From contig JADFON010000043.1 of the NCBI GenBank assembly GCA_022562855.1, positions 1 through 10,184 of the forward strand: a stretch of 10,184 nt of DNA, written 5' to 3'. Of this stretch, positions 1 through 5,927 are shown piece after piece; the first letter of the stretch is position 1; each line of letters opens with the position of its first letter. A model generated the notes under the pieces. It was not told the DNA's origin. It did no database searches and saw nothing but the letters and a program-made list of their open reading frames with translations. The DNA comes from Candidatus Zhuqueibacterota bacterium. Its GTDB lineage: Bacteria; SM23-31. Made by a program: the position numbers and the translations under genes.

Positions 1-120
1 GACGTAGAGATAACGGTTGAATTGATAACGCCGATAGCGATGGAGAAAGAGCTCCGTTTTGCGATCAGGGAAGGCGGCAGAACAGTCGGCGCCGGTGTCG
101 TAACCGAAGTCATAGAATAA
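1..120 (+). CDS. tuf: Elongation factor EF-Tu, C-terminal end (5' end outside window)
   Basis: The first 39 codons, read from base 1 and ending in TAA at 118-120, encode the end of EF-Tu domain 3. It includes the conserved stretch [17 protein letters not shown] near the terminus, preceded by [19 protein letters not shown]-Tu is the GTPase that brings aminoacyl-tRNA to the ribosomal A site in the cytoplasm. Domain 3 contacts the tRNA T-stem and EF-Ts. The G domain lies upstream and cannot be judged here. The gene sits 56 bases before rpsJ. This is the common str-S10 junction (fusA-tuf-rpsJ), and no terminator hairpin is visible between them, so read-through into the ribosomal cluster is likely. 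The identification is secure from the C-terminal motif alone. Confidence 0.96.
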   Translation, partial: DVEITVELITPIAMEKELRFAIREGGRTVGAGVVTEVIE

Positions 121-121
121 G

Positions 122-150
122 TTGATAAGTGTGTAAGTTATATTTAACAT
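122..150 (+). promoter_or_regulatory. Weak promoter-like element in the tuf-rpsJ spacer
   Basis: TTGATA (122-127, 5 of 6 to a sigma-70 -35 box) is followed after 17 bases by TAACAT (145-150, 4 of 6 to the -10 consensus). The spacer also holds the 8-bp palindrome AGTTAACT (156-163) just before the ribosome-binding region of rpsJ. Such matches are frequent in AT-rich DNA and the -10 is poor, so this is only a candidate for an internal promoter of the S10 group. The alternative is simple read-through from tuf. Confidence 0.25.
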
Positions 151-176
151 AACGTAGTTAACTAAAGAGATTAAAA

Positions 177-488
177 TTGGCTCAGAGACAAAAAATACGG
201 ATAAAGCTCAAAGCATACGATCATAAGTTGATTGACAAGTCCGCCGATAAAATTGTCCGAACAGCAAAATCTACGGGCGCGGTAATATCGGGACCAATTC
301 CATTGCCGACAAAAAGAACAGTATATACTGTTCTTCGATCTCCTTTTGTAGACAAAAAATCAAGAGAACAATTTGAAACACGGATTCATAAAAGGCTCAT
401 AGATATTGAGCATTCATCCTCGAAAACTATAGATGCGCTAATGAAACTCGAGCTGCCGGCTGGAGTCGATATCGAAATCAAGGTATAA
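177..488 (+). CDS. rpsJ: Small-subunit ribosomal protein S10 (NusE)
   Basis: A 103-residue protein, the usual length of bacterial S10. It opens with [18 protein letters not shown] and carries the family block from [17 protein letters not shown] (41-57) through [12 protein letters not shown]10 sits in the 30S head. It also acts as NusE, pairing with NusB and binding NusG to couple transcription and translation; the long loop around residues 45-65 is the part used for this. The start is TTG at 177, with AAAGAGA (164-170) as a modest ribosome-binding site; no ATG lies nearby in frame before the conserved N-terminus. It is the first gene of the S10 group and is separated from rplC by one base, so translational coupling is likely. 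Codons 46-53 contain a perfect 22-bp palindrome, listed separately. Confidence 0.97.
   Translation: MAQRQKIRIKLKAYDHKLIDKSADKIVRTAKSTGAVISGPIPLPTKRTVYTVLRSPFVDKKSREQFETRIHKRLIDIEHSSSKTIDALMKLELPAGVDIEIKV
314..335. repeat. Perfect 22-bp palindrome inside rpsJ
   Basis: The left arm AAGAACAGTAT (314-324) is followed immediately by its exact reverse complement ATACTGTTCTT (325-335). As RNA it could fold into a 9-bp stem with an AUAU loop. As DNA it is a symmetric site of the kind bound by dimeric proteins. It lies in codons 46-53 of rpsJ (K-R-T-V-Y-T-V-L), in the segment encoding the NusB/NusG-contacting loop. The symmetry is directly visible; any function is unknown. Confidence 0.9.
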
Positions 489-489
489 A

Positions 490-1107
490 ATGAAGCTTCT
501 TGGAAAAAAACTATACATGACCTCTGTCTTTGATGAAAACCGAGTCCAGATACCGGTTACTGTCCTTGAGGTAGGACCATGCAAAATAACGCAAATAAAA
601 ACCAAAGAGAACGACGGTTATAAAGCGGTTCAAATAGGATATTCTGAAACAAGAGAAAAATTGTTGACAAAACCGAAACTCGGACATCTAAAGAAATCGG
701 GTGATTCATTGCTTTCAAAATTAGTGGAATTCCGTACCGACGAAGTTGATAATTTCAAATTAGGAGATACTCTGACGGTGGACCGGTTTTTCAAGGGGGA
801 GTTGATTGATATAACATCTCGATCAAAAGGAAGAGGTTTTACCGGAGTAGTAAAAAAGTTCAATTTTCGCGGAGGTCCCAAAACACATGGTCAGTCAGAT
901 AGGCTGAGGACGCCCGGTTCGGTCGGTGCATCTTCGTATCCGTCAAGAGTTATTAAAGGTAAAAAGATGCCGGGCCACTATGGTGATAGAAATGTGACTA
1001 TAAAAAATCTCGAAGTGATAAAAATAGATAACGAAAATAATTTACTGCTTGTCAAAGGATCAGTGCCCGGCAGCAGAAATTCATATGTTTTAGTGAGCAA
1101 AAGGTAG
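490..1107 (+). CDS. rplC: Large-subunit ribosomal protein L3
   Basis: A 205-residue L3, normal in length. L3 binds 23S rRNA early in 50S assembly and sends a loop toward the peptidyl-transferase centre. The family's central block is present at about 112-165: SKGRGFTGVVKKFNFRGGP, then THGQSDRLRTPGSVGASSYPSRV and IKGKKMPGHYGDRNVT. The C-terminal NLLLVKGSVPG (184-194) is also typical. By alignment from memory, the position of E. coli Gln150, which PrmB methylates, is occupied by Ser (GSVGASS), so that modification is not expected. ATG at 490 follows the rpsJ stop by one base, with AAGG at 480-483 as ribosome-binding site. The HGQSDRLR variant resembles sequences from FCB-type bacteria rather than Proteobacteria. 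Confidence 0.97.
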   Translation: MKLLGKKLYMTSVFDENRVQIPVTVLEVGPCKITQIKTKENDGYKAVQIGYSETREKLLTKPKLGHLKKSGDSLLSKLVEFRTDEVDNFKLGDTLTVDRFFKGELIDITSRSKGRGFTGVVKKFNFRGGPKTHGQSDRLRTPGSVGASSYPSRVIKGKKMPGHYGDRNVTIKNLEVIKIDNENNLLLVKGSVPGSRNSYVLVSKR

Positions 1108-1113
1108 CGAGAA

Positions 1114-1740
1114 ATGGAATTATCCGTACATAAAGCAGACGGCACCCCGGGGAGTGAAACCGTCGCGTTGAACGATGAAGTCTTTGGTGTTAAAGCAAAA
1201 CCCCATCTTGTCCATCTTGCGATATTGTCATACCAAGCGGCTAAAAGACAGGGTACGCATCTGGCAAGGAACAGGTCTATGGTTAAAGGAAGCGGCAAAA
1301 AACCTTATCGTCAAAAAGGTACCGGGCGTGCACGTGCCGGGACGGTAAAATCGAATATATGGCGTAGCGGTGGAAAATCGTTCGGTCCTAAACCTCATAG
1401 TTACAATGTGGGAATAAACAAGAAAGAGAAAAAGTTGGCGCGCCGGTCTGCATTATCATACAAAGCGAGCAATAAAGCAATAGTCTTAATAGAGGATTTC
1501 GTTTTTGATAAACCGGAAACGAGGCAAGTTGCAGACATTCTGAGAAAACTAAATATTGAGAACTCCAAGCGCACAATGCTTGTGATTAAAGACCATTCAT
1601 CAAATTTGTGGCAGTCGTGCCGTAACATTAAGAACCTTGGGTTAAGACCCGCCGCACAATTATCTACGTACGATATTGTCAGACAGGAGCGTCTTGTAAT
1701 ACAAAAAAGCGCCCTGGAACATATGAACGAGGTATTTTAA
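1114..1740 (+). CDS. rplD: Large-subunit ribosomal protein L4
   Basis: A 208-residue L4 of typical length. The globular part binds 23S rRNA domain I. An extended loop lines the nascent-peptide exit tunnel, and its signature is clear at about 57-98: VKGSGKKPYRQKGTGRARAG, then SNIWRSGGKSFGPKPHSY. The C-terminal half has the usual Rossmann-like pattern, including KAIVLIEDF and TMLVIKD, ending in LVIQKSALEHMNEVF. ATG at 1114 is 6 bases after rplC, with AAGG (1101-1104) within the end of rplC. In E. coli L4 also represses its own S10 operon through a leader hairpin. I see no such leader upstream of rpsJ in this window, so that mode of control cannot be assumed here. Confidence 0.97.
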   Translation: MELSVHKADGTPGSETVALNDEVFGVKAKPHLVHLAILSYQAAKRQGTHLARNRSMVKGSGKKPYRQKGTGRARAGTVKSNIWRSGGKSFGPKPHSYNVGINKKEKKLARRSALSYKASNKAIVLIEDFVFDKPETRQVADILRKLNIENSKRTMLVIKDHSSNLWQSCRNIKNLGLRPAAQLSTYDIVRQERLVIQKSALEHMNEVF

Positions 1741-1742
1741 CT

Positions 1743-2030
1743 GTGAATTCGCTTAATATCATAATCCGTCCTTTGGTTACAGAGAAGCTGACCAATCTCT
1801 CTGAATCAGCAAATCAATATGGATTTGTTGTGGACCGGCGTGCGAACAAGATAGAAATAAAACAGGCGGTTGAAAAGAAATTCGAGGTACGTGTTAAATC
1901 CGTGCGAACTATTAATGTAAGGGGTAAAATGAAAACCCTCGGCAGATTTACGGGGAGACGAAGCAGTTGGAAAAAGGCAGTTATTACTCTGGAAAAAGGA
2001 CATACTATCGCGCTCTTTGAAGGAGCATAA
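1743..2030 (+). CDS. rplW: Large-subunit ribosomal protein L23
   Basis: A 95-residue L23, the normal bacterial length. It opens with the hallmark [30 protein letters not shown] split over residues 6-35 and continues with the conserved [17 protein letters not shown] and RTINVRGK segments. The basic loop [19 protein letters not shown] (61-79) precedes the final strand. L23 sits at the rim of the polypeptide exit tunnel and is the docking point for trigger factor, SRP and the SecY channel. The start is GTG at 1743, two bases after the rplD stop, with GAGG at 1729-1732 inside rplD. The tight spacing suggests coupled translation with L4. Confidence 0.96.
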   Translation: MNSLNIIIRPLVTEKLTNLSESANQYGFVVDRRANKIEIKQAVEKKFEVRVKSVRTINVRGKMKTLGRFTGRRSSWKKAVITLEKGHTIALFEGA

Positions 2031-2035
2031 ATCTA

Positions 2036-2857
2036 ATGGCATTAAAAAAATACAATCCGAGCACTCCGGGTCAGAGATTTAAAACCGACATAATAAGGGA
2101 ATTTACCCGTGAGGAACCGGAAAAATCCCTTACGGTAACTATTTCAAAGACCGGTGGAAGAAATAACCGGGGAAGAGTGACAAGTCGCCATCGCGGAGGA
2201 GGACATAAAAGAAGATACCGTATTATAGATTTCAAGAGGGAAAAGAACAATATTCCGGCAAAAGTCTTTTCAATTGAGTATGATCCGAACAGAACCGCAT
2301 TTATAGCGCTTCTCCACTATAAAGATGGTGAGAAAAGATATATACTTTGTCCTGAAGGTTTAGGTGTAAATGATGTAGTTTTCTCTGGTCCCGAGTGCGA
2401 AATAAAAACAGGAAATGCCCTTCCTTTAGAAAAAATTCCACTTGGTACTGTTGTGCACAATGTGGAAATGCGGCCAAAAAAAGGAGGCCAGATAGCCAGA
2501 AGCGCAGGGTCTGCAGTACAGTTGATGGCAAAGGAAGGAAAATATGCAATTCTAAAAATGCCATCTGGGGAAATGCGGAAAGTGTTGTTGACCTGTTATG
2601 CCACTATCGGTCAAATAAGCAATCTCGACCATGAAAATGTAACACTTGGAAAGGCGGGGAGAAACAGGTGGTTAGGACGCCGTCCCTCGGTTAGAGGAGT
2701 AGCCATGAATCCACATGATCATCCGATGGGAGGGGGCGAAGGAAAATCATCAGGTGGGCGTCATCCTTGTACTCCATGGGGCAAACCGACAAAAGGATAT
2801 AAGACAAGAACCAAGAGAGCCGCAAAAAATAAATTGATATTGAAAAGGCGTAAATAA
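2036..2857 (+). CDS. rplB: Large-subunit ribosomal protein L2
   Basis: A 273-residue L2, the same length as the E. coli protein. L2 is a primary 23S rRNA binder near the peptidyl-transferase centre and takes part in subunit joining. Visible landmarks are [22 protein letters not shown] (41-62, N-terminal RNA-binding region), [17 protein letters not shown] (143-159), and the C-terminal loop [18 protein letters not shown] (224-241). The catalysis-associated His is retained as H229 in DHP. Residue 231 is Met instead of the more common His. From memory this DHPMGGGEG form is usual in Bacteroidota and relatives, so it is a useful lineage hint. ATG at 2036 has a strong ribosome-binding site, AAGGAG (2020-2025), in the end of rplW. 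The neighbours fit the canonical order. Confidence 0.98.
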   Translation: MALKKYNPSTPGQRFKTDIIREFTREEPEKSLTVTISKTGGRNNRGRVTSRHRGGGHKRRYRIIDFKREKNNIPAKVFSIEYDPNRTAFIALLHYKDGEKRYILCPEGLGVNDVVFSGPECEIKTGNALPLEKIPLGTVVHNVEMRPKKGGQIARSAGSAVQLMAKEGKYAILKMPSGEMRKVLLTCYATIGQISNLDHENVTLGKAGRNRWLGRRPSVRGVAMNPHDHPMGGGEGKSSGGRHPCTPWGKPTKGYKTRTKRAAKNKLILKRRK

Positions 2858-2873
2858 CCGGAGAAAATAACGA

Positions 2874-3161
2874 ATGCCGAGGTCATTAAAAAAAGGTCCC
2901 TATATTGATGATAAACTATTAAAAAAGGTGACTGAATCTCAAAACAAAAGACAAAAGAAAGTAATTAAGTCGTGGTCCCGAAGATCGACTATCCCACCGG
3001 AATTTGTAGGCGTTACGATAGCGGTGCATAACGGTAATAAGTTTATTCCGGTATATATAACGGAAAATATGGTAGGGCATAAGTTAGGTGAATTTGCACC
3101 AACGAGGACTTACAGAGGGCATGGCGGCAGGATACTGGATCGTACTGCAGGGTTAAAATAA
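2874..3161 (+). CDS. rpsS: Small-subunit ribosomal protein S19
   Basis: A 95-residue S19 that matches the family over its whole length. It starts [19 protein letters not shown], has [15 protein letters not shown] (32-46) and [24 protein letters not shown] (51-74), and ends with the signature [10 protein letters not shown] (76-85). S19 lies in the 30S head, pairs with S13, and contributes to the bridge with 50S and to A-site tRNA contacts. ATG at 2874 is preceded by GGAGA (2860-2864), 16 bases after rplB. It is followed by the longest spacer between complete genes (51 bases, listed separately), which weakly hints at a regulatory or processing boundary before rplV. Confidence 0.97.
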   Translation: MPRSLKKGPYIDDKLLKKVTESQNKRQKKVIKSWSRRSTIPPEFVGVTIAVHNGNKFIPVYITENMVGHKLGEFAPTRTYRGHGGRILDRTAGLK

Positions 3162-3212
3162 ACTATAAATTAAATACTATAAACTGTTAAAAATAAAAAT
3201 TAAAAGATAGCT
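3162..3212 (+). other. AT-rich spacer between rpsS and rplV with a short direct repeat
   Basis: This 51-base gap has only seven G or C bases. ACTATAAA occurs at 3162-3169 and again at 3176-3183, a 14-base period. No Shine-Dalgarno sequence is visible before the rplV ATG at 3213. The sequence could be an unstructured ribosome-loading region or contain a weak -10-like element, but I see no paired -35/-10 I would defend. Confidence 0.55.
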
Positions 3213-3560
3213 ATGGAAGGTAAAGCACGGGCAAAGTTCATACGCTCCTCTCCTCGAAAATTGCGGCAGGTAATAGATCTTGTCAGGAATAAGCATGTAG
3301 AAGAGGCTATTGATACACTTCATTTCATGCCGAAAAAAGCAGCCCGTATCATTGAAAAAGCGTTGCGGTCGGCGGTGGCAAATTTAATGCATGTTGAAGG
3401 TTCGCGAAAGGTCGAAGTTGAAAACATCGTCGTAACAAAAGCCTTCGTCGACGGTGGTCCGATGGCGAAGAGATTTCGTCCTGGACCGATGGGAAGAGCA
3501 TCGCGTATTCGCAAGAGATTTAGTCACGTAACTGTCATTGTTGGAGAAGAGAAAGAATAG
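3213..3560 (+). CDS. rplV: Large-subunit ribosomal protein L22
   Basis: A 115-residue L22, a normal length. It begins with the family pattern KARAKFIRSSPRKLRQVIDLVRNKHVEEA (4-32), has the KKAARIIEKALRSAVANLMH helix (41-60), and a long basic hairpin DGGPMAKRFRPGPMGRASRIRKR (80-102). The protein folds on the 50S outer surface while that hairpin reaches into the exit tunnel near L4; mutations there affect macrolide action in well-studied bacteria. The last strand HVTVIVGE ends the domain. The ATG at 3213 lacks a recognisable Shine-Dalgarno sequence and follows an AT-rich spacer. The start is supported by the family N-terminus rather than by the upstream sequence. The gene end overlaps the ribosome-binding site of rpsC. 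Confidence 0.97.
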   Translation: MEGKARAKFIRSSPRKLRQVIDLVRNKHVEEAIDTLHFMPKKAARIIEKALRSAVANLMHVEGSRKVEVENIVVTKAFVDGGPMAKRFRPGPMGRASRIRKRFSHVTVIVGEEKE

Positions 3561-3563
3561 GAG
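3559..3563 (+). promoter_or_regulatory. Shine-Dalgarno sequence deciding the TTG start of rpsC
   Basis: AGGAG overlaps the rplV stop codon TAG (3558-3560) and lies six bases before TTG at 3570. It supports the non-ATG start and implies that ribosomes finishing rplV load directly onto rpsC. Confidence 0.85.
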
Positions 3564-3569
3564 AATAGT

Positions 3570-4205
3570 TTGGGACAGAAAACACATCCGATCGGTTTTC
3601 GGCTTGGAATAATCAAAACCTGGAATTCAAATTGGTTTGACGAAAAAACATTTGCGGATAAGCTGCAGGAAGACCTGATGCTGAGAAAATATATCCGTAA
3701 CAGATTGCGCAGGGCGGGGGTATCAAGAATTGAAATTGAAAGAACAGCAAAAAAAATAACATTGAATATAAAAACGGCTCGACCGGGTATTGTGATCGGA
3801 AGAAAAGGAGCCGAAGTAGATAAACTTAAAGAAGAACTAAAAAAAATTACGAAAAAAGATATTCAGCTTAACATTGAAGAAGTAAAACGACCCGAATTGG
3901 ATGCTTGCCTTGTCGCCTATAATATTGCAAGACAGCTTGAAGCAAAAATCTCTTTCAGGCGTGCTATGAAAAAGGCGATAGTGGCAACTATGCGTATGGG
4001 AGCCGAAGGAATCAAAATCAGGTGTGCGGGAAGGCTCGGAGGAGCTGAAATGGCGCGAAGTGAGGAATATAAAGAAGGTCGAATTCCTCTTCACACGCTG
4101 CGTGCTGAAATTGATTACGCACAGGATACGAGTTTTACAACGTATGGATGCATAGGAGTAAAAGTCTGGATTTTTACAGGTGAAGTCATCGGTACAAACA
4201 ATTAA
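3570..4205 (+). CDS. rpsC: Small-subunit ribosomal protein S3
   Basis: A 211-residue S3, within the family's range. The N-terminus [13 protein letters not shown] (2-14) is diagnostic. A KH-type RNA-binding domain follows, with its GxxG loop as GRKG (77-80) in [16 protein letters not shown]. The C-terminal domain carries [21 protein letters not shown] and the [10 protein letters not shown] signature, ending in the [11 protein letters not shown] strand. S3 forms part of the mRNA entry channel on the 30S head, with S4 and S5, where it has helicase-like activity on incoming mRNA. The start is TTG at 3570, backed by a strong AGGAG six bases upstream. No unusual insertions are seen. Confidence 0.97.
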   Translation: MGQKTHPIGFRLGIIKTWNSNWFDEKTFADKLQEDLMLRKYIRNRLRRAGVSRIEIERTAKKITLNIKTARPGIVIGRKGAEVDKLKEELKKITKKDIQLNIEEVKRPELDACLVAYNIARQLEAKISFRRAMKKAIVATMRMGAEGIKIRCAGRLGGAEMARSEEYKEGRIPLHTLRAEIDYAQDTSFTTYGCIGVKVWIFTGEVIGTNN

Positions 4206-4237
4206 TTGAATGAAACAATACATTAAGAGACAATAAG

Positions 4238-4651
4238 ATGTTAGCGCCCAAAAGGATAAAATACAGAAAACATCAACGCGGTGTCAACAAAGGCAAAGCC
4301 CAGAGAGGCAACAAGTTGAATTTCGGGAAATATGGTTTGAAATCACTTGATCCAGGTTGGTTGACAAGCCGTCAAATTGAAGCCGCGAGAGTTGCGATAA
4401 CACGGTATATTAAGCGCGGCGGGAAAGTTTGGATAAGAGTTTTTCCTCATAAACCTGTGACGGTAAAGCCTGCGGAAACAAGAATGGGAAAAGGAAAAGG
4501 ATCGCCGGAGTATTGGGTTGCTGTAGTAAAGCCCGGCAGTATCCTTTTCGAATTGGAAGGTGTTGACCTTGAAACAGCTAAAGAAGCGATCCGGTTGGCT
4601 TCACATAAGCTTCCTGTAAGAACAAAATTTGTCATGGAAGAGGCAGGCTGA
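4238..4651 (+). CDS. rplP: Large-subunit ribosomal protein L16
   Basis: A 137-residue L16, the standard length. The N-terminus [15 protein letters not shown] (1-15) is intact, followed by [25 protein letters not shown] and the [20 protein letters not shown] block (56-75). The loop [21 protein letters not shown] (80-100) holds Arg82, which appears to correspond to the arginine that is hydroxylated in E. coli L16. L16 joins late in 50S assembly near the peptidyl-transferase centre and contacts A-site tRNA. ATG at 4238 has AAGAGA (4225-4230) upstream after a 32-base spacer. Its last codons carry the ribosome-binding site of rpmC. Confidence 0.97.
   Translation: MLAPKRIKYRKHQRGVNKGKAQRGNKLNFGKYGLKSLDPGWLTSRQIEAARVAITRYIKRGGKVWIRVFPHKPVTVKPAETRMGKGKGSPEYWVAVVKPGSILFELEGVDLETAKEAIRLASHKLPVRTKFVMEEAG
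4638..4643 (+). promoter_or_regulatory. Shine-Dalgarno sequence deciding the rpmC start
   Basis: AAGAGG lies nine bases before ATG 4653 and inside the end of rplP. It favours ATG 4653 over the upstream in-frame TTG at 4629, which would add eight non-conserved residues and overlap rplP by 23 bases. Confidence 0.65.
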
Positions 4652-4652
4652 A

Positions 4653-4907
4653 ATGAAAATGCATGAAATAAATAACATGACTTACGAAGAAATTGAGAGA
4701 GAGCTCGAGGATTTGCTTGAAGCTTATTCTAATCTGAAATTTCAACAGGCTACGCATCAACTCGATAATCCTGTTAAGTTGAGATATATTAGAAAAGATA
4801 TTGCCAGGACAAAAACTGTGCTCCGGGAATTCGATATGGGTATTCGTGAACGTAAAAATATCGTAGAAAAAAAACCGAAAGCTGAAAACGAAACTGAAGC
4901 AAAGTGA
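4653..4907 (+). CDS. rpmC: Large-subunit ribosomal protein L29
   Basis: An 84-residue L29 with the usual two-helix coiled-coil shape: [52 protein letters not shown], read across residues 8-59. L29 lies beside L23 at the exit-tunnel opening. The family is usually about 60-70 residues. The excess is a charged tail rich in Lys and Glu from about residue 69 ([12 protein letters not shown]..., to 84), probably disordered. I start at ATG 4653, one base after the rplP stop, because of the AAGAGG upstream; ATG 4659 is a second possibility only two codons later. The close join to rplP suggests coupled translation. Confidence 0.94.
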   Translation: MKMHEINNMTYEEIERELEDLLEAYSNLKFQQATHQLDNPVKLRYIRKDIARTKTVLREFDMGIRERKNIVEKKPKAENETEAK

Positions 4908-4924
4908 CAAGAGGTCGTCAATAA

Positions 4925-5182
4925 ATGGAAAAAAGAAACCAACGTAAAGTTCGGACCGGTATCGTAGCAAGCGATAAAATGGACAAGACCATCGTCGTAA
5001 AGGTTGAACGTAAAATAAAACATCCGATGTATGGAAAATATATAAAAAGGACAAATAAATTTCGAGTTCATGACCAGGAGAACGCCTGTAATGTAGGAGA
5101 TTTCGTTAAAATTGCGGAAACAAGACCCTTGAGCAAATCTAAGCGCTGGCGGCTCGTTGAAATATTGGAAAAGGCAAAGTAG
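4925..5182 (+). CDS. rpsQ: Small-subunit ribosomal protein S17
   Basis: An 85-residue S17, a normal length, with an OB-fold. The conserved opening [23 protein letters not shown] (7-29) is followed by [18 protein letters not shown] (33-50) and the closing [26 protein letters not shown] (56-81). S17 is a primary 16S rRNA binder in the lower 30S body and is needed early in assembly. ATG at 4925 has GAGGT at 4911-4915, nine bases ahead. The spacer to rpmC is 17 bases. This gene opens the part conventionally called the S10/spc junction, but there is no gap or terminator here, so the two groups appear transcribed together. Confidence 0.97.
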   Translation: MEKRNQRKVRTGIVASDKMDKTIVVKVERKIKHPMYGKYIKRTNKFRVHDQENACNVGDFVKIAETRPLSKSKRWRLVEILEKAK

Positions 5183-5190
5183 GTAAAAAA

Positions 5191-5559
5191 ATGATTCGAG
5201 AAGAAACTAGATTGACAGTTGCCGATAATACCGGCGCAACAAAGGTGCTCTGTATTCGTCTTTTTGGCGGTACAAGAAAAAGATATGGCAGAATCGGTGA
5301 TATTATCAAAGTTACCGTGAAAAGCTCTATCCCGGGAGCTACGGTAAAAAAGGGCAATATGTCCCTTGCAGTAATTGTCAGGACAAAAAAAGAAATCAGG
5401 CGGAAAGACGGGTCATATATCCGTTTTGACGATAATGCCGCGGTATTGATCGATGAAAATAAGGAACCTGTAGGAACGAGAATCTTTGGTCCTGTGGCAA
5501 GAGAACTGCGTGAAATGCAATACATGAAAATCGTGTCGTTAGCCCCTGAGGTAATTTAA
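5191..5559 (+). CDS. rplN: Large-subunit ribosomal protein L14
   Basis: A 122-residue L14, exactly the usual length. It shows the near-universal pattern [16 protein letters not shown] (1-16), then [24 protein letters not shown] (21-44), [21 protein letters not shown] (48-68) and [25 protein letters not shown] at the end. L14 sits at the subunit interface, forms bridges to 16S rRNA, and is the binding site of the silencing factor RsfS in bacteria. ATG at 5191 has TAGGT (5180-5184) six bases upstream, overlapping the rpsQ stop. Eight bases separate the genes. No anomaly is seen. Confidence 0.98.
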   Translation: MIREETRLTVADNTGATKVLCIRLFGGTRKRYGRIGDIIKVTVKSSIPGATVKKGNMSLAVIVRTKKEIRRKDGSYIRFDDNAAVLIDENKEPVGTRIFGPVARELREMQYMKIVSLAPEVI

Positions 5560-5570
5560 TATACTATATT
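5558..5570. repeat. Small AT-only inverted repeat between rplN and rplX
   Basis: AATATA (5558-5563) and TATATT (5565-5570) flank a single C. They occupy half of the 25-base spacer, just ahead of the rplX ribosome-binding site GAAGAG (5571-5576). The stem is made only of A-T pairs with a one-base centre, so it would be unstable as RNA. It is visible symmetry with no demonstrated role. Confidence 0.5.
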
Positions 5571-5584
5571 GAAGAGCAAAGCTT

Positions 5585-5905
5585 ATGAACGTGGTAAAAG
5601 AAGACACCGTTTTGATCATATCCGGTAACGAACGGGGCAGACAAGGAAAAGTGCTCAAAACATTTCCCAAAACGGGCCGCATACTTGTTGAAGGAGTGAA
5701 TTTGATCAAAAGACATACAAGACCCTCTCAGCAGTCACCCCAGGGCGGTATAGTCGAAAAAGAAGCAACTATTAATGCATCAAACGTTATGGTAATATGC
5801 CCGAAATGCAATAATGCTACGCGTGTGAAACACAAATTACTGGAAAATAATAAAAGCGTTCGTGTTTGTCGAAATTGTGAAGAAATGCTAACTGCTGCGA
5901 ATTAG
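5585..5905 (+). CDS. rplX: Large-subunit ribosomal protein L24, cysteine-pair form
   Basis: A 106-residue L24. A KOW motif occupies the N-terminus: [35 protein letters not shown] (5-39), followed by the typical [32 protein letters not shown]24 is one of the first proteins to bind 23S rRNA and lies near the exit tunnel. The C-terminus carries two CxxC pairs, C72-C75 (CPKC) and C95-C98 (CRNC), a likely zinc ribbon that E. coli L24 lacks but many other bacteria have. ATG at 5585 has GAAGAG (5571-5576) eight bases ahead. In E. coli the S8 repressor site lies near the L24-L5 junction; the 22-base junction here shows no such hairpin. Confidence 0.96.
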   Translation: MNVVKEDTVLIISGNERGRQGKVLKTFPKTGRILVEGVNLIKRHTRPSQQSPQGGIVEKEATINASNVMVICPKCNNATRVKHKLLENNKSVRVCRNCEEMLTAAN

Positions 5906-5927
5906 AAATGAAATCAGAAGATTAAAA

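Noticed and set aside
2395-2634. A 79-codon + strand frame with several cysteines inside rplB
   Set aside because: It is an alternative frame of L2. The cysteines arise by chance from TGT/TGC in the shifted frame, and there is no ribosome-binding site.
4632-5054. Long minus-strand open frame (140 codons) opposite rpmC and rpsQ
   Set aside because: It lies entirely opposite conserved ribosomal genes, encodes a Phe/Ser/Leu-rich sequence typical of the complement of Lys/Glu-rich codons, and has no recognisable domain.
5139-5525. Minus-strand open frame of 128 codons opposite rplN; similar ones at 3837-4223 and 5888-6181
   Set aside because: Each is a shadow of a strongly conserved + strand gene, with no family similarity or ribosome-binding context.
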